Positions 49,786 through 58,336 of a DNA stretch of 64,000 bases are shown here, one piece after another (the stretch's first letter is position 1; each line of letters begins with the position of its first letter). The translations under genes and the position numbers were made by a program. The notes under the pieces were generated by a model. That model ran no database searches. It worked only from the letters and a program-made list of their open reading frames with translations, and was not told the DNA's origin. This DNA comes from an uncultured Arthrobacter sp. (GTDB lineage Bacteria; Actinomycetota; Actinomycetes; Actinomycetales; Micrococcaceae). The stretch lies in the NCBI RefSeq assembly GCF_947493765.1, contig NZ_CANLSZ010000002.1:372001-436000 (forward strand). Direction: 5' to 3'.

Positions 49786-50937
49786 ATGACATCGATCGAC
49801 GACTCCTCCGCAGCTCCCTCCGGAAAGACACTCGAGGCCTTCTCCGAGGCAGCCGGCATCCGTCCCCGCGATGCGCTCGGCAGGCTCCCGCGCTATGCAG
49901 CCGGCAAGCCTCCCCTGACGGTCGAGGGCCTCGAGAGCTTCAAGCTCTCCTCGAACGAGAATCCGCTGCCACCCCTGCCCGCCGTGCTCGAGGCGATCGC
50001 CGCGGAGACCTCGATCAACCGGTACCCGGACCCCATGACGACGGCGTTGCGTGCGGAGCTCGCCGCCCACCTCGGGGTGCCCGCCACGGACATCGTCACC
50101 GGAGCGGGCAGCCTCGGAGCCCTGAACCAGATCCTCGCCACCTTCGCCGGTCAGAACGACTTCGGCGCGCCGGACGAGGTCGTCTACGCGTGGCGTTCCT
50201 TCGAGGCGTATCCGATCAGCGTCGGTCTCGCCGGAGCGTCCGGGGTGCAGGTGCCGGTCCGCGCCGACGGCACGCACGATCTCGAGGCCATGGCTGCTGC
50301 CGTCACCGAGCGGACCCGCGTGGTGATGCTCTGTACGCCGAACAACCCCACCGGCCCCATCCTCACGCACGACGACGTCGTGGGTTTCCTCGACCGGGTC
50401 CCGGACGACGTGGTGGTGGTGATCGACGAGGCCTACCAGGAGTTCGTCCGACGCCCGGACGCCGTGGACGGCCTGGAGCTCTACCGGAGCCACCCGAACG
50501 TGATCGTCCTGCGGACCTTCTCCAAGGCCCACGGCCTGGCCGGCCTCCGCGTGGGCTACTCGGTGGCCCAGCAGTCCCTGACGGAACACCTGCGGGTCAG
50601 CGCCGTACCCTTCGCCGTCTCCCAGATCGCCGAGCATGCGGCGGTCACGTCACTACGCCACATCGACGAGGTGGAGGCCCGGGTCCAGTCGATCGTCGAC
50701 GAGCGCACTCGTGTCGTCGCACGGCTCCACGAGCTCGGGTGGACCGTCCCGGAGGCGGAGGGCAACTTCGTCTGGCTCGCGCTGGGTGAGCACACCCAGG
50801 ACTTCGCCGCGCAGGCCGGGGAGCAGGCGCTCTCCGTGCGGGCCTTCGGCTCCGAGGGTGTACGTGTCTCCATCGGCGAGGAGGCAGCCAACACGCGGTT
50901 CCTCGACCTGTGCGCAGGCTATCCGCATCGTCCGTGA
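49786..50937 (+). CDS. hisC: Histidinol-phosphate/aromatic aminotransferase, HisC type
   Basis: A 383-residue PLP aminotransferase of fold type I. The substrate loop KLSSNENPLPPLPAV, the cofactor site TPNNPTGP, IDEAYQEF and the PLP lysine in TFSKAHGLAGLRVGY (about Lys247) are visible. It converts histidinol phosphate to imidazole acetol phosphate, or aromatic amino acids. No other his gene is close, so a phenylalanine/aromatic (pat-like) specificity is possible. ATG 49780 or 49786 could be used. A separate intergenic gap divides it from the dehydrogenase operon. Confidence 0.82.
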   Translation: MTSIDDSSAAPSGKTLEAFSEAAGIRPRDALGRLPRYAAGKPPLTVEGLESFKLSSNENPLPPLPAVLEAIAAETSINRYPDPMTTALRAELAAHLGVPATDIVTGAGSLGALNQILATFAGQNDFGAPDEVVYAWRSFEAYPISVGLAGASGVQVPVRADGTHDLEAMAAAVTERTRVVMLCTPNNPTGPILTHDDVVGFLDRVPDDVVVVIDEAYQEFVRRPDAVDGLELYRSHPNVIVLRTFSKAHGLAGLRVGYSVAQQSLTEHLRVSAVPFAVSQIAEHAAVTSLRHIDEVEARVQSIVDERTRVVARLHELGWTVPEAEGNFVWLALGEHTQDFAAQAGEQALSVRAFGSEGVRVSIGEEAANTRFLDLCAGYPHRP

Positions 50938-51035
50938 AGTGGTGACGACATCCTGAATGGCACTGCGAGGGCCCGCTGACTAGTGTTGATCGGGACGTCG
51001 CCGGAACATATGGTCTTCGGTGCATGACCAACGGC

Positions 51036-51059
51036 ATACATTCCGCACCAGCGATGTAT
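51036..51059. promoter_or_regulatory. Inverted repeat in the 2-oxoacid dehydrogenase promoter
   Basis: ATACAT (51036-51041) pairs with ATGTAT (51054-51059) across a 12-base spacer, 21 bases before the E1alpha start. The centre-to-centre distance suits one dimeric activator or repressor, for instance Lrp- or GntR-like. It is the clearest palindrome in that gap. Confidence 0.45.
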
Positions 51060-51079
51060 ACGGCCGAGTGAGGATACGG

Positions 51080-52300
51080 ATGAACGGCAGTCGCTTGCCC
51101 ACGGCGGAGTTCGAGGCCGAGGACGTGGCGCGTGGACCGGACGTCGACGAGGCCGGCTCCAGCGGGACCGACGACGCCGACACACTGCACATCCTCTCGG
51201 AGCAGGGGGAGCTCGGCAGCACCCTGACGGCCCGTGTCGGGGGCGAGGTGGTGGACTTCTCCCCCTACGTCCGGGCCGACGATGCCGAGCACCTCCGCTC
51301 CCTGTACAGCGACATGTACCTCATCCGGCGCTTCGACCAGGAGTCGACGGCGCTGCAGCGCCAGGGGCAGTTGGCCCTCTGGGTGCCGCTCACCGGACAG
51401 GAGGGGGCGCAGATCGGGTCGGGCAGGGCACTGCAACCCCAGGACTACGCCTTCCCCACCTACCGGGAGCACGGCGTCGCGCTCACGCGTGGAGTGGAGC
51501 CGGCGGACCTCCTGCGCCTCTTCCGGGGTGTCACGAACGGTGGCTGGGACCCGCGCGAGCACAATTTCCACCTCTACACACTGGTCCTCGCGGCCCAGTG
51601 CCTCCACGCGGTCGGCTACGCCATGGGTCTGCAGCGGGACCAGCTGGCCGACCCCTCGTTGCCGCCGGCTGCCTCGATCGCCTACTTCGGTGACGGCGCC
51701 AGCTCCGAGGGTGACGTCCACGAGTCCATGGTCTTCGCCGCATCCTTCAAGGCCCCCGTGGTGTTCTTCTGCCAGAACAACCAGTGGGCCATCTCCGTCC
51801 CGTCGACCGTGCAGACGAGGGTGCCGCTGGCCCAGCGGGCGGCCGGCTACGGATTCCCGGGCATCCGGGTGGACGGGAACGACGTCGTCGCCGTGGAGGC
51901 CGTGACGCGGTGGGCCCTCGAGCACGCCCGCTCCGGCGAGGGCCCCGTGCTGATCGAGGCGTACACCTACCGCATGAGCGCGCACACCACGGCTGACGAT
52001 CCGACCAAGTACCGTCTCTCCGAGGACGAGCGACAGTGGAGGGCCAGGGATCCCCTGCTCCGGCTGGACACCCATCTCCGTTCCACCGGACAGGCGGACG
52101 ACGCCTTCTTCGAGGACCTCGACGCCCGGGCCCGCGCCATGACCACCGGTCTGCGCGAGGCCGTCCTGTCGATGCGGGTGCCGGATCTCGAGGACCGGTT
52201 CGCGAGCGTGTACGCCGATCCCCACCCCCTCGTGCAGGAGGAACTGGCGTTCTTCCGCGAGTACCAGGCCGGATTCGCCGACGACGGGCAGGTGTCCTGA
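51080..52300 (+). CDS. pdhA: 2-oxoacid dehydrogenase E1 component, alpha subunit
   Basis: A 406-residue thiamine-diphosphate enzyme subunit. The TPP motif is GDGASSEGDVHESMVFAASFKAPVVFFCQNN. Other family segments are YRRFDQE-like LIRRFDQESTAL, AFPTYREHG and the phosphorylation-loop-like YRMSAHTTADDPTKYR. With the beta subunit it decarboxylates pyruvate or branched-chain 2-oxoacids and acetylates or acylates the lipoate of E2. The ATG at 51080 follows GAGGATACGG; a GTG at 51020 is less likely. Substrate preference cannot be fixed here. Confidence 0.85.
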   Translation: MNGSRLPTAEFEAEDVARGPDVDEAGSSGTDDADTLHILSEQGELGSTLTARVGGEVVDFSPYVRADDAEHLRSLYSDMYLIRRFDQESTALQRQGQLALWVPLTGQEGAQIGSGRALQPQDYAFPTYREHGVALTRGVEPADLLRLFRGVTNGGWDPREHNFHLYTLVLAAQCLHAVGYAMGLQRDQLADPSLPPAASIAYFGDGASSEGDVHESMVFAASFKAPVVFFCQNNQWAISVPSTVQTRVPLAQRAAGYGFPGIRVDGNDVVAVEAVTRWALEHARSGEGPVLIEAYTYRMSAHTTADDPTKYRLSEDERQWRARDPLLRLDTHLRSTGQADDAFFEDLDARARAMTTGLREAVLSMRVPDLEDRFASVYADPHPLVQEELAFFREYQAGFADDGQVS

Positions 52301-53274
52301 TGCCCACGATGACCATCGCAAAGGCGCTCAACGAAGGACTCAGGGCGGTCCTGGACGGCGACCCCGCCACCCTGCTCATGGGGGAGGACATCGGGGAGCT
52401 CGGTGGCGTGTACCGCGTGACCGAGGGCCTCAAGAGGGATTTCGGCGCCCTGCGGGTCGTGGACACCCCCCTGGGGGAGTCCGGGATCATCGGGACGGCG
52501 ATCGGTCTCGCGTTGCGCGGGTACCGGCCCGTCTGCGAGATCCAGTTCGACGGCTTCGTCTTCCCCGGGTTCAACCAGATCACCACGCAGCTCGCCAAGC
52601 TCCGCACCCGCAGCGACGGCATGCTCAGTGCACCCGTGGTGATCCGCATCCCCTACGGCGGGGGGATCGGCAGCATCGAGCACCATTCGGAGTCGCCCGA
52701 GGCGCTCTTCGCCCACACCGCGGGCCTGCGGATCATCACCCCGTCGAATCCACAGGATGCCTACTGGATGATCCAGCAGGCCGTGACCAGCCAGGATCCA
52801 GTCATCGTCTTCGAGCCCAAACGGCGCTACTGGCTCAAGGGTGAGGTCGACACCTCGACGCCGGTGTCCGATCCGTTCTCCGCCCACACGCTCAGGGCCG
52901 GGACGGATGCCACGGTGGTCGCCTACGGACCGCTGGTACCGGTGGCACTCGCGGCGGCGAATGCCGCCGAGGCCGACGGCCGGAGCATCGAGGTCATCGA
53001 TCTGCGGTCCATCTCGCCGATCGACTTCGACACCGTCACCGCGTCCGTCCTGCGGACGGGCCGGCTCGTCGTCGCGCACGAGGCGCCCACGTTCGGCGGG
53101 ATCGGCGGGGAGATCGCGGCGCGGATCTCGGAGCGGGCGTTCCTGTCGCTCGAGGCACCGGTGATCCGCGTGGGTGGATTCCACATGCCGTATCCGGTGG
53201 CGCGCGTGGAAGAGCACTACCTGCCGGACATCGACCGTATCCTCGAGGCACTCGACCGTGCCTTCGCGTACTGA
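52300..53274 (+). CDS. pdhB: 2-oxoacid dehydrogenase E1 component, beta subunit
   Basis: A 324-residue transketolase-like protein (MTIAKALNEGLRAVLDGDPATLLMGEDIGELGGVYRVTEGL ... TPLGESGIIGTAIGLALRG). The conserved FDGFVFPGFNQI and IRIPYGGGIGSIEHHSESPEA segments provide the active-site region. It forms the alpha2beta2 E1 with the upstream gene. Its ATG shares one base with the previous stop, so translation is tightly coupled. Confidence 0.88.
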   Translation: MPTMTIAKALNEGLRAVLDGDPATLLMGEDIGELGGVYRVTEGLKRDFGALRVVDTPLGESGIIGTAIGLALRGYRPVCEIQFDGFVFPGFNQITTQLAKLRTRSDGMLSAPVVIRIPYGGGIGSIEHHSESPEALFAHTAGLRIITPSNPQDAYWMIQQAVTSQDPVIVFEPKRRYWLKGEVDTSTPVSDPFSAHTLRAGTDATVVAYGPLVPVALAAANAAEADGRSIEVIDLRSISPIDFDTVTASVLRTGRLVVAHEAPTFGGIGGEIAARISERAFLSLEAPVIRVGGFHMPYPVARVEEHYLPDIDRILEALDRAFAY

Positions 53275-53283
53275 AGGACCATC

Positions 53284-54882
53284 ATGACGCTCAAGACATT
53301 CGATCTGCCCGACGTCGGCGAGGGTCTCACCGAGGCGGAGATCGTGGAGTGGCGGGTCGCTCCGGGGCAGGCGGTCGCGGTGAACGACATCATCTGCGAG
53401 ATCGAGACCGCCAAGTCGCTGGTAGAACTCTCCTCGCCGTACGAGGGCACCGTATCGGAACTCCTCGTGCTGGCGGGCGAGACCATCGAGGTCGGCACGC
53501 CGATCATCTCCGTCGACGATGCACAGGAATCACAGGAATCACAGGAATCACAGGAATCACCGGAGTCACCGGTGGGGTCGGGTGGCTCGGAGCGGCAGTC
53601 ACCGGAGGGTTCGGCGGGATCCACGGGCCCGTCGTCGGCAGCGCTTGCCGACGCCGTCGATGCCCCGGTCCCGGCGCCGGACATGCCGGGTGAGGTCGCC
53701 GGGCCGCTCGTCGGATCGGGTCCGAAGGCCGACGCCGTCAAGCGGCGCCCACGAAAGTCCTCCGCAACAGCTGGGCCGGGTACGCCGTCGGCCGAAATGT
53801 CTCCACGCGCGCCGTCGGCCGGTCAGCGCGCGACGCCGGCTCCGCCGTCGGACCCGAGCGGCACGCCGGCCGCGGCCGGTCAGCGCGCGACGCCGGCTTC
53901 GCCGTCGGACCCGAGCAGCACGCCGACCGCGGCGGACCAGCGCACTTCGCCGCCCGAGGGGACCGGCGGTCGTGTCCTCGCCAAGCCGCCGGTGCGGAAG
54001 GCCGCGCGGGACCTCGGGATCGACCTCGCTGATGTCCCCGCCTCGGGCTCGGCGGGGGAGGTGACTAAACAGGATCTCCTCGAGTACCGGGATCGACTCG
54101 GCGGTGGTCGCGACTCCGTCCCTCAGTCCGTCTCCCCGTCCATCACACCGTCCGTCGCTTCGCCCGGCACCGATCGCGGCACCTCGGCAGGCGACCGCAT
54201 CGAGCGGATCCCGGTGAAGGGCGTCCGGAAGGCGACGGCGGAAGCGATGGTGCGCAGCGCCTTCACCGCTCCGCACGCGAGCATCTTCGTGGACGTCGAT
54301 GCATCCCGCACCATGGAGTTCGTGCGCCGGCTCAAGGCCTCACGGGACTACGAGGGCATCAGGGTCTCGCCCCTCCTGATCGTCGCCAGGGCCGTCATCT
54401 GGGCGGCCGCCCGCAATCCGGCGGTGAATGCGACGTGGGGCGACGACGAGATCCTGGTCAAGCACTTCATGAATCTCGGGATCGCGGCCGCCACCCCGCG
54501 TGGTCTCATGGTGCCCAACATCAAGGACGCCCAGGATCTCTCCCTGAAGGAGCTGGCGCTCGCCCTGAACGAGCTGGCGGCGACGGCGCGGGACGGCAGG
54601 ACCCAACCGGCCCAGATGCAGGGCGGTACGTTGACCGTCACCAACATCGGTGCTCTGGGCCTCGACACCGGTACGCCCATCATCAATCCGGGCGAGGTGG
54701 CGATCGTGGCATTCGGGACCATCAAGCAGAAGCCCTGGGTGGTCGGGGGCGAGGTGGTGCCCCGCTGGATCACGACGCTGGGAGGATCATTCGATCACCG
54801 GGTGGTCGACGGCGAACTCAGTGCTCGATTCATCGCGGATGTCGCTTCGGTCCTCGAGGAGCCTGCGCTCCTGCTCGATTAG
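53284..54882 (+). CDS. Dihydrolipoamide acyltransferase (E2)
   Basis: A 532-residue E2. The N-terminal lipoyl domain (residues 1-78) contains the lipoylated lysine in [12 protein letters not shown] long Pro/Ala/Thr/Ser-rich linker follows, including repeats [12 protein letters not shown] and a duplicated [13 protein letters not shown] unit. The E1/E3-binding domain (about residues 215-265, [32 protein letters not shown]) and the catalytic domain with DHRVVDGEL follow. It transfers acyl groups to CoA. No E3 gene is nearby. It starts nine bases after E1beta. Confidence 0.9.
   Translation: MTLKTFDLPDVGEGLTEAEIVEWRVAPGQAVAVNDIICEIETAKSLVELSSPYEGTVSELLVLAGETIEVGTPIISVDDAQESQESQESQESPESPVGSGGSERQSPEGSAGSTGPSSAALADAVDAPVPAPDMPGEVAGPLVGSGPKADAVKRRPRKSSATAGPGTPSAEMSPRAPSAGQRATPAPPSDPSGTPAAAGQRATPASPSDPSSTPTAADQRTSPPEGTGGRVLAKPPVRKAARDLGIDLADVPASGSAGEVTKQDLLEYRDRLGGGRDSVPQSVSPSITPSVASPGTDRGTSAGDRIERIPVKGVRKATAEAMVRSAFTAPHASIFVDVDASRTMEFVRRLKASRDYEGIRVSPLLIVARAVIWAAARNPAVNATWGDDEILVKHFMNLGIAAATPRGLMVPNIKDAQDLSLKELALALNELAATARDGRTQPAQMQGGTLTVTNIGALGLDTGTPIINPGEVAIVAFGTIKQKPWVVGGEVVPRWITTLGGSFDHRVVDGELSARFIADVASVLEEPALLLD
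53520..53559. repeat. 9-bp tandem repeat in the E2 linker
   Basis: CAGGAATCA is repeated four times in a row, then diverges to CCGGAGTCA. It codes for Gln-Glu-Ser units in the flexible linker, so copy-number changes in whole 9-bp units would keep the frame. Confidence 0.75.
53815..53945. repeat. Longer duplicated unit in the E2 linker
   Basis: The codons for [19 protein letters not shown] and the next unit [19 protein letters not shown] are near-identical at DNA level, with a third degenerate copy (DQRTSPPEG). These are likely recent in-frame duplications in a disordered Pro/Ala linker. Confidence 0.7.
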
Positions 54883-54891
54883 TCTGGGCTC

Positions 54892-55113
54892 ATGGACCAC
54901 GAGCACGGAAGCGACCGGGGGAGGCCACCGCGACGGCGGTACCCGCTGAGCAGGCTCCTGCTCGTGGTGATCCTCGGGTTCGTGGCGTCCAGCATCCTCC
55001 AACTGGTGTTCCCCGATCTGGGGGTCGTCGGGAGACTGTCGATCCTCGTCATCATCGCCGCCCTGATCTCGATCGCGGTCACGATGCGCCAGCAGAAACG
55101 GCCGCCGCCCTGA
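54892..55113 (+). CDS. Small two-helix membrane protein
   Basis: A 73-residue protein with a His/Arg-rich N-terminus, two membrane helices (LLLVVILGFVASSILQLVF and LSILVIIAALISIAVTM) and a basic C-terminus. Ten bases separate it from the E2 stop and no strong ribosome site is present. It may be part of the operon or a chance frame; the regular hydrophobic pattern favours a real gene. No family recognised. Confidence 0.55.
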   Translation: MDHEHGSDRGRPPRRRYPLSRLLLVVILGFVASSILQLVFPDLGVVGRLSILVIIAALISIAVTMRQQKRPPP

Positions 55114-55257
55114 GGCGCGGGGCCGGAGGCGGCCCGGTCCTCGAGCTCCTGCAGCCCGCGCACCGGCATCCTCCTGCCGGGCTCTGACCCGGCGGCGAGC
55201 CGAGACCCCAACGCTGCCGCTATGAGCGCGGAGTGTGCTCGACCTCCTGCAGTCAGC

Positions 55258-55453
55258 GCGCCGGCGTCCTGACGCCCGCGGGACCTACGCCTTGAGCTCG
55301 CTGATCGCGGCGCGGAGGATCGGCGCCAGGCGTCGCACGCCCTCCACGATGTCCTGCGCCGGCGTCCTGACGCCCGCTGAGCCTACGCCTTGAGCTCGCT
55401 GATCGCGGCGCGGAGGATCGGCGCCAGGCGTCGCACGCCCTCCACGATGTCCT
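55258..55453. repeat. 98-bp tandem duplication at the 3' end of the aminotransferase gene
   Basis: Two copies (55258-55355 and 55356-55453) are identical except for three or four bases near the stop codon. The right copy contains the last 24 codons of the gene; the left copy repeats them beyond the stop. 98 is not a multiple of 3, so the left copy would be in another frame. Confidence 0.85.
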
Positions 55454-56678
55454 CCGGCGTCACGGCGCTGAACGCGAGGCGTAGCTTGTTGGACGGCTCG
55501 TCCGACGGTGTGAAGGCTGCGCCCGGGATGAAGACCACACCGGCGTCGATCGCGGTGTACAGGAGCGGGTAGGTGTCGATGCCCTCCGGGAGGGTCACCC
55601 AGACGAAGAATCCGCCGTCCGGGGTGGTCCAGTGGACACCGTCCGGGAACTCCTCGGCCAGCGCACCGAGCATCGCCTCGCAGCGCTCCTGGTACAGCCC
55701 CCGCATGGACCGCAGGTGCCCCTGCCAGTCGTAATCGGTCAGATAGGCGCTCACGAGCATCTGCGTCAGGGGTGACGGGCAGAGGACCACGGCCTCGCAG
55801 GCGAGGTAGAAGCGGCGGTACAGGTGCTTGGGCACCAGGGCCCATCCGAGCCGCACCCCCGGCGCGAAGATCTTCGAGAAGGAGCCGAGGTAGATGACGT
55901 CGTCCGGGTTGTCGGCGCGCATGGGTGTGAGCGGCTCGCCGTCGAAGCGCAGCATGCCGTAAGGATTGTCCTCGAGGACCAGGATGCCGTGGTCGCGGCA
56001 GATGTCCACCACACGCTGACGGCGATCGGCGGCCAGCGTGACGCCGCTGGGGTTGTTGAAGCTCGGAATCGTGTACAGCAGCTTGATGGCGCGCCCCTGC
56101 GCCTCCAGTTCGCCGATGGTTCGTTCCAGTTCGTCGGGAACCAGACCGTTCTCGTCCATCGCGATACTCACGACGTCGACCTCGTACGCCTCGAAGGTGT
56201 TGAGGGCACCCACGTAGGTGGGGTCCTCGCAGAGGATCACGTCGCCCGGATCGCAGAAGACCTTGGCAGCGACGTCCTGTGCGGACTGGGAGCCGGTGGT
56301 GATGACGATGTCCTCGGGGACGGCGCCCAGGATCCCCTCGGCCGCCATCACCTCGCAGACGAGGGTGCGCAGCTCCTCCATGCCCTGTCCGCCGCCGTAC
56401 TGCAGCGCCTCGAGGCCGTGCTCGGCGATGATCGTCTGCGCGGTCCGCCCGAGATCCTCGAGGGGGAGCGATCTCAGATAGGGACTCCCACCTGCGAGCG
56501 AGACGAGTCCGGGCCGGATGGAGATGTCGAAGACGTCCCGCACCGCGGACTGCTTGATGTTGGCCGCCCGCCGCGAGAAGAGCCGGTCGTGTCGGGCGGC
56601 AGACTCCGCGGCACGGCCGAGTGCCGCCTCGGTCTCGGCAGGCAGGATGTCGGTGGAGGATTCGCGGGAGGTCGTCAC
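55383..56678 (-). CDS. PLP-dependent aminotransferase, fold type I
   Basis: A 431-residue aminotransferase of the 2-aminoadipate/MocR-core type but without an HTH domain. Key segments are VSLAGGSPYLRSLP, TTGSQSAQDVAAKVF, ILCEDPTYVGALN, YTIPSFNNPSGVTL, LVLEDNPYG and the PLP lysine in YLGSFSKIFAPGVRLGW. Relatives act on aromatic or branched-chain amino acids or 2-aminoadipate. It runs leftward towards the E2 operon. The 3' end is tandemly duplicated in the noncoding sequence beyond the stop. Confidence 0.88.
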   Translation of the reverse strand: MTTSRESSTDILPAETEAALGRAAESAARHDRLFSRRAANIKQSAVRDVFDISIRPGLVSLAGGSPYLRSLPLEDLGRTAQTIIAEHGLEALQYGGGQGMEELRTLVCEVMAAEGILGAVPEDIVITTGSQSAQDVAAKVFCDPGDVILCEDPTYVGALNTFEAYEVDVVSIAMDENGLVPDELERTIGELEAQGRAIKLLYTIPSFNNPSGVTLAADRRQRVVDICRDHGILVLEDNPYGMLRFDGEPLTPMRADNPDDVIYLGSFSKIFAPGVRLGWALVPKHLYRRFYLACEAVVLCPSPLTQMLVSAYLTDYDWQGHLRSMRGLYQERCEAMLGALAEEFPDGVHWTTPDGGFFVWVTLPEGIDTYPLLYTAIDAGVVFIPGAAFTPSDEPSNKLRLAFSAVTPEDIVEGVRRLAPILRAAISELKA

Positions 56679-56742
56679 GCCCAGAGTCTAGGCGCGGGTT
56701 CACCGATGGGCAACAGGTGTTGCCCGGTGGTCCTCGTGCGTG

Positions 56743-57711
56743 TCACACCCAGCCGGCTTCCCTCGCCTTCAGCCCGGCCTGGAAGCGACTGTCCGCGCCG
56801 AGTGTCTCGAGCATGAAGGCGATGTGCCGCCGGCAGGTCCTCACATTGATGTCCAGGCGGCGGGCGATCGACTCGTCGGACAGGCCGTTGGACAGCCCCT
56901 GGAGGATGGAGCGCTGCAGGCTGTTCAGGGGCGACTCGACCCGCTCCGGTGCGAGGAAGGACTCGCTGAGCTCCCACGCGACCTCGAAGAGATGGATGAA
57001 GATGGTGATCAGACTGGGGTCACGCACCACCAGGGCCGCTTTGTCGTTGCGGGTCTGCTGCCGACCGAGCAGGGCCAGTTTCTCGTCGAAGATGAGGATG
57101 CGCAGGGGGATGAAGGGGAGGACGCCGAACTCACCACCTCCGGCCGCGATGGCCTCGACGGCCTTGCGGGTGGGAACGTGGTCGCGGGTGCTCGTGTCAT
57201 AGAGGGTTCTTCGCCGTACCCCGTTCTCCAGGAGCTCGAGATCCTTGCGCACGCTCTCCTCGTGGACGTCTGCCGTCGATCCCTGGCCCGGCTGCGCTAT
57301 GTAGACCTTCTCCGTGACATCCCGGCCGTAGTCGATCAGGACCCGATGGATGAGGTGGGGATCCTCGAGGGTCTCGACCGAGGTGCTCGCGAGGACGCTC
57401 TTGCGGGCCTCCAGGAAGGAGGGGAGCAGACTCGACATCTCGCGGCGCTGACCGCTGATGCGGGTCTTGAGTTCCTGCAGGGCGCGTTCGTCAGCATCGA
57501 CCAGATCAGCGAGCGCAACATCGGGGGACACGGCGATCAGGCCACCGGAGTCACCGGCCCGGGCGCTGAGCAGCTTGCGGGCCGAGAGTTCACCGATCGC
57601 ATCGTCGATGCGACGCAGTGTCAGGCCCAGCGCCTCGGACGCATCCGAGCGTGTCCAGCCGGGGTGGCCGACGGCGTAGCGGTAGACCTCCAGCGACATG
57701 GCGTCCAGCAT
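56743..57711 (-). CDS. TrmB-like / LuxR-type transcriptional regulator
   Basis: A 322-residue protein with an N-terminal TrmB/winged-helix part (SLEVYRYAVGHPGWTRSDASEALGLTLRRIDDAIGELSARKLL), a central sensor-like region (about residues 100-240), and a C-terminal LuxR HTH (SLQRSILQGLSNGLSDESIARRLDINVRTCRRHIAFMLETLGADSRFQAGLKA). No kinase phospho-acceptor domain is present. It diverges from the small-peptide gene across a 369-base gap with two perfect palindromes, and probably controls the RiPP-like locus. Confidence 0.85.
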   Translation of the reverse strand: MLDAMSLEVYRYAVGHPGWTRSDASEALGLTLRRIDDAIGELSARKLLSARAGDSGGLIAVSPDVALADLVDADERALQELKTRISGQRREMSSLLPSFLEARKSVLASTSVETLEDPHLIHRVLIDYGRDVTEKVYIAQPGQGSTADVHEESVRKDLELLENGVRRRTLYDTSTRDHVPTRKAVEAIAAGGGEFGVLPFIPLRILIFDEKLALLGRQQTRNDKAALVVRDPSLITIFIHLFEVAWELSESFLAPERVESPLNSLQRSILQGLSNGLSDESIARRLDINVRTCRRHIAFMLETLGADSRFQAGLKAREAGWV

Positions 57712-58080
57712 GGGCGGTCCTGTTCTCGTCGCCGGTGTTGCAGCGGCTTCGGTAGCAGTGCATTTCCCGGGCTTGTCCAGTTAATGACAGAACGGGGCCG
57801 GTGGCAATCGGGCGCGCAGAATTGCGCGGCAAAGGCTGCATTCTCGCTGTTTTCGGCTCTGGAAATCAGGGCAGAACGCCTGACCATCAGGCCGGAAGGT
57901 CCGTTTCGCGTCATGTCCGCAACCGGACATTTCTACCGCTGGACACCGGCTGCTGCCGACCGACATCCTTGTGGAGCCGGTCACCGGTGATGCACCAGGA
58001 CCCCTGGTGGGTCGGGGTATCGCGGGAACGCGTTACCCACAGCTCGAACCTCCCGGACGCCAGAGATGGAAGGAGCCGTC
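57712..58080. promoter_or_regulatory. Control region of the RiPP-like locus, with two perfect inverted repeats
   Basis: This 369-base noncoding gap separates the LuxR-type regulator from the small-peptide gene. It contains ATGTCCG-CAAC-CGGACAT (57913-57930) and CACCAGG-ACC-CCTGGTG (57993-58009), both perfect 7-bp inverted repeats. The GC content is locally lower than in flanking genes. No open frame with a ribosome site is seen. The repeats are candidate operators for the adjacent regulator. Confidence 0.6.
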
Positions 58081-58254
58081 ATGAAGAAGGTACTCGCTGC
58101 AACCGCGGGCCTGTTGATCGTGGCGGGAGCTGTGGTGCTGGTAGGAGGAACCTTCGGCTCACCACGTGAACATCGGCTCGAGAGCCTCTCCGTGCTGGGT
58201 GGCAAGGTCGTCTCCGACAGTGGGTCGGTCAGCAGTTGGGACTGGCCCAAGTAA
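58081..58254 (+). CDS. Small secreted-type peptide, putative RiPP precursor or signal peptide
   Basis: A 57-residue peptide (not longer: the ATG at 58081 has AAGGAG five bases upstream). A signal-like N-terminus (KKVLAATAGLLIVAGAVVLVGG) is followed by a short charged segment (GSPREHRLES) and a Ser/Gly-rich C-terminus ending SDSGSVSSWDWPK. It has no cysteine. It precedes the LanB C-domain gene by 82 bases, so it could be the peptide that protein modifies, or a peptide pheromone. Neither role is proven. Confidence 0.68.
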   Translation: MKKVLAATAGLLIVAGAVVLVGGTFGSPREHRLESLSVLGGKVVSDSGSVSSWDWPK

Positions 58255-58336
58255 AAGGGAGCACCGGCACAGAGCCCGGTCTCCCGCCCAGAGCCCGCCC
58301 CAGCGGGAGTAGTCAGAGCCCGTGAAGGATGCAGCC

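Noticed and set aside
53520-53570. Possible CRISPR-like repeats
   Set aside because: The 9-bp units are contiguous, without spacers, and in frame within the E2 linker. No cas gene is present.
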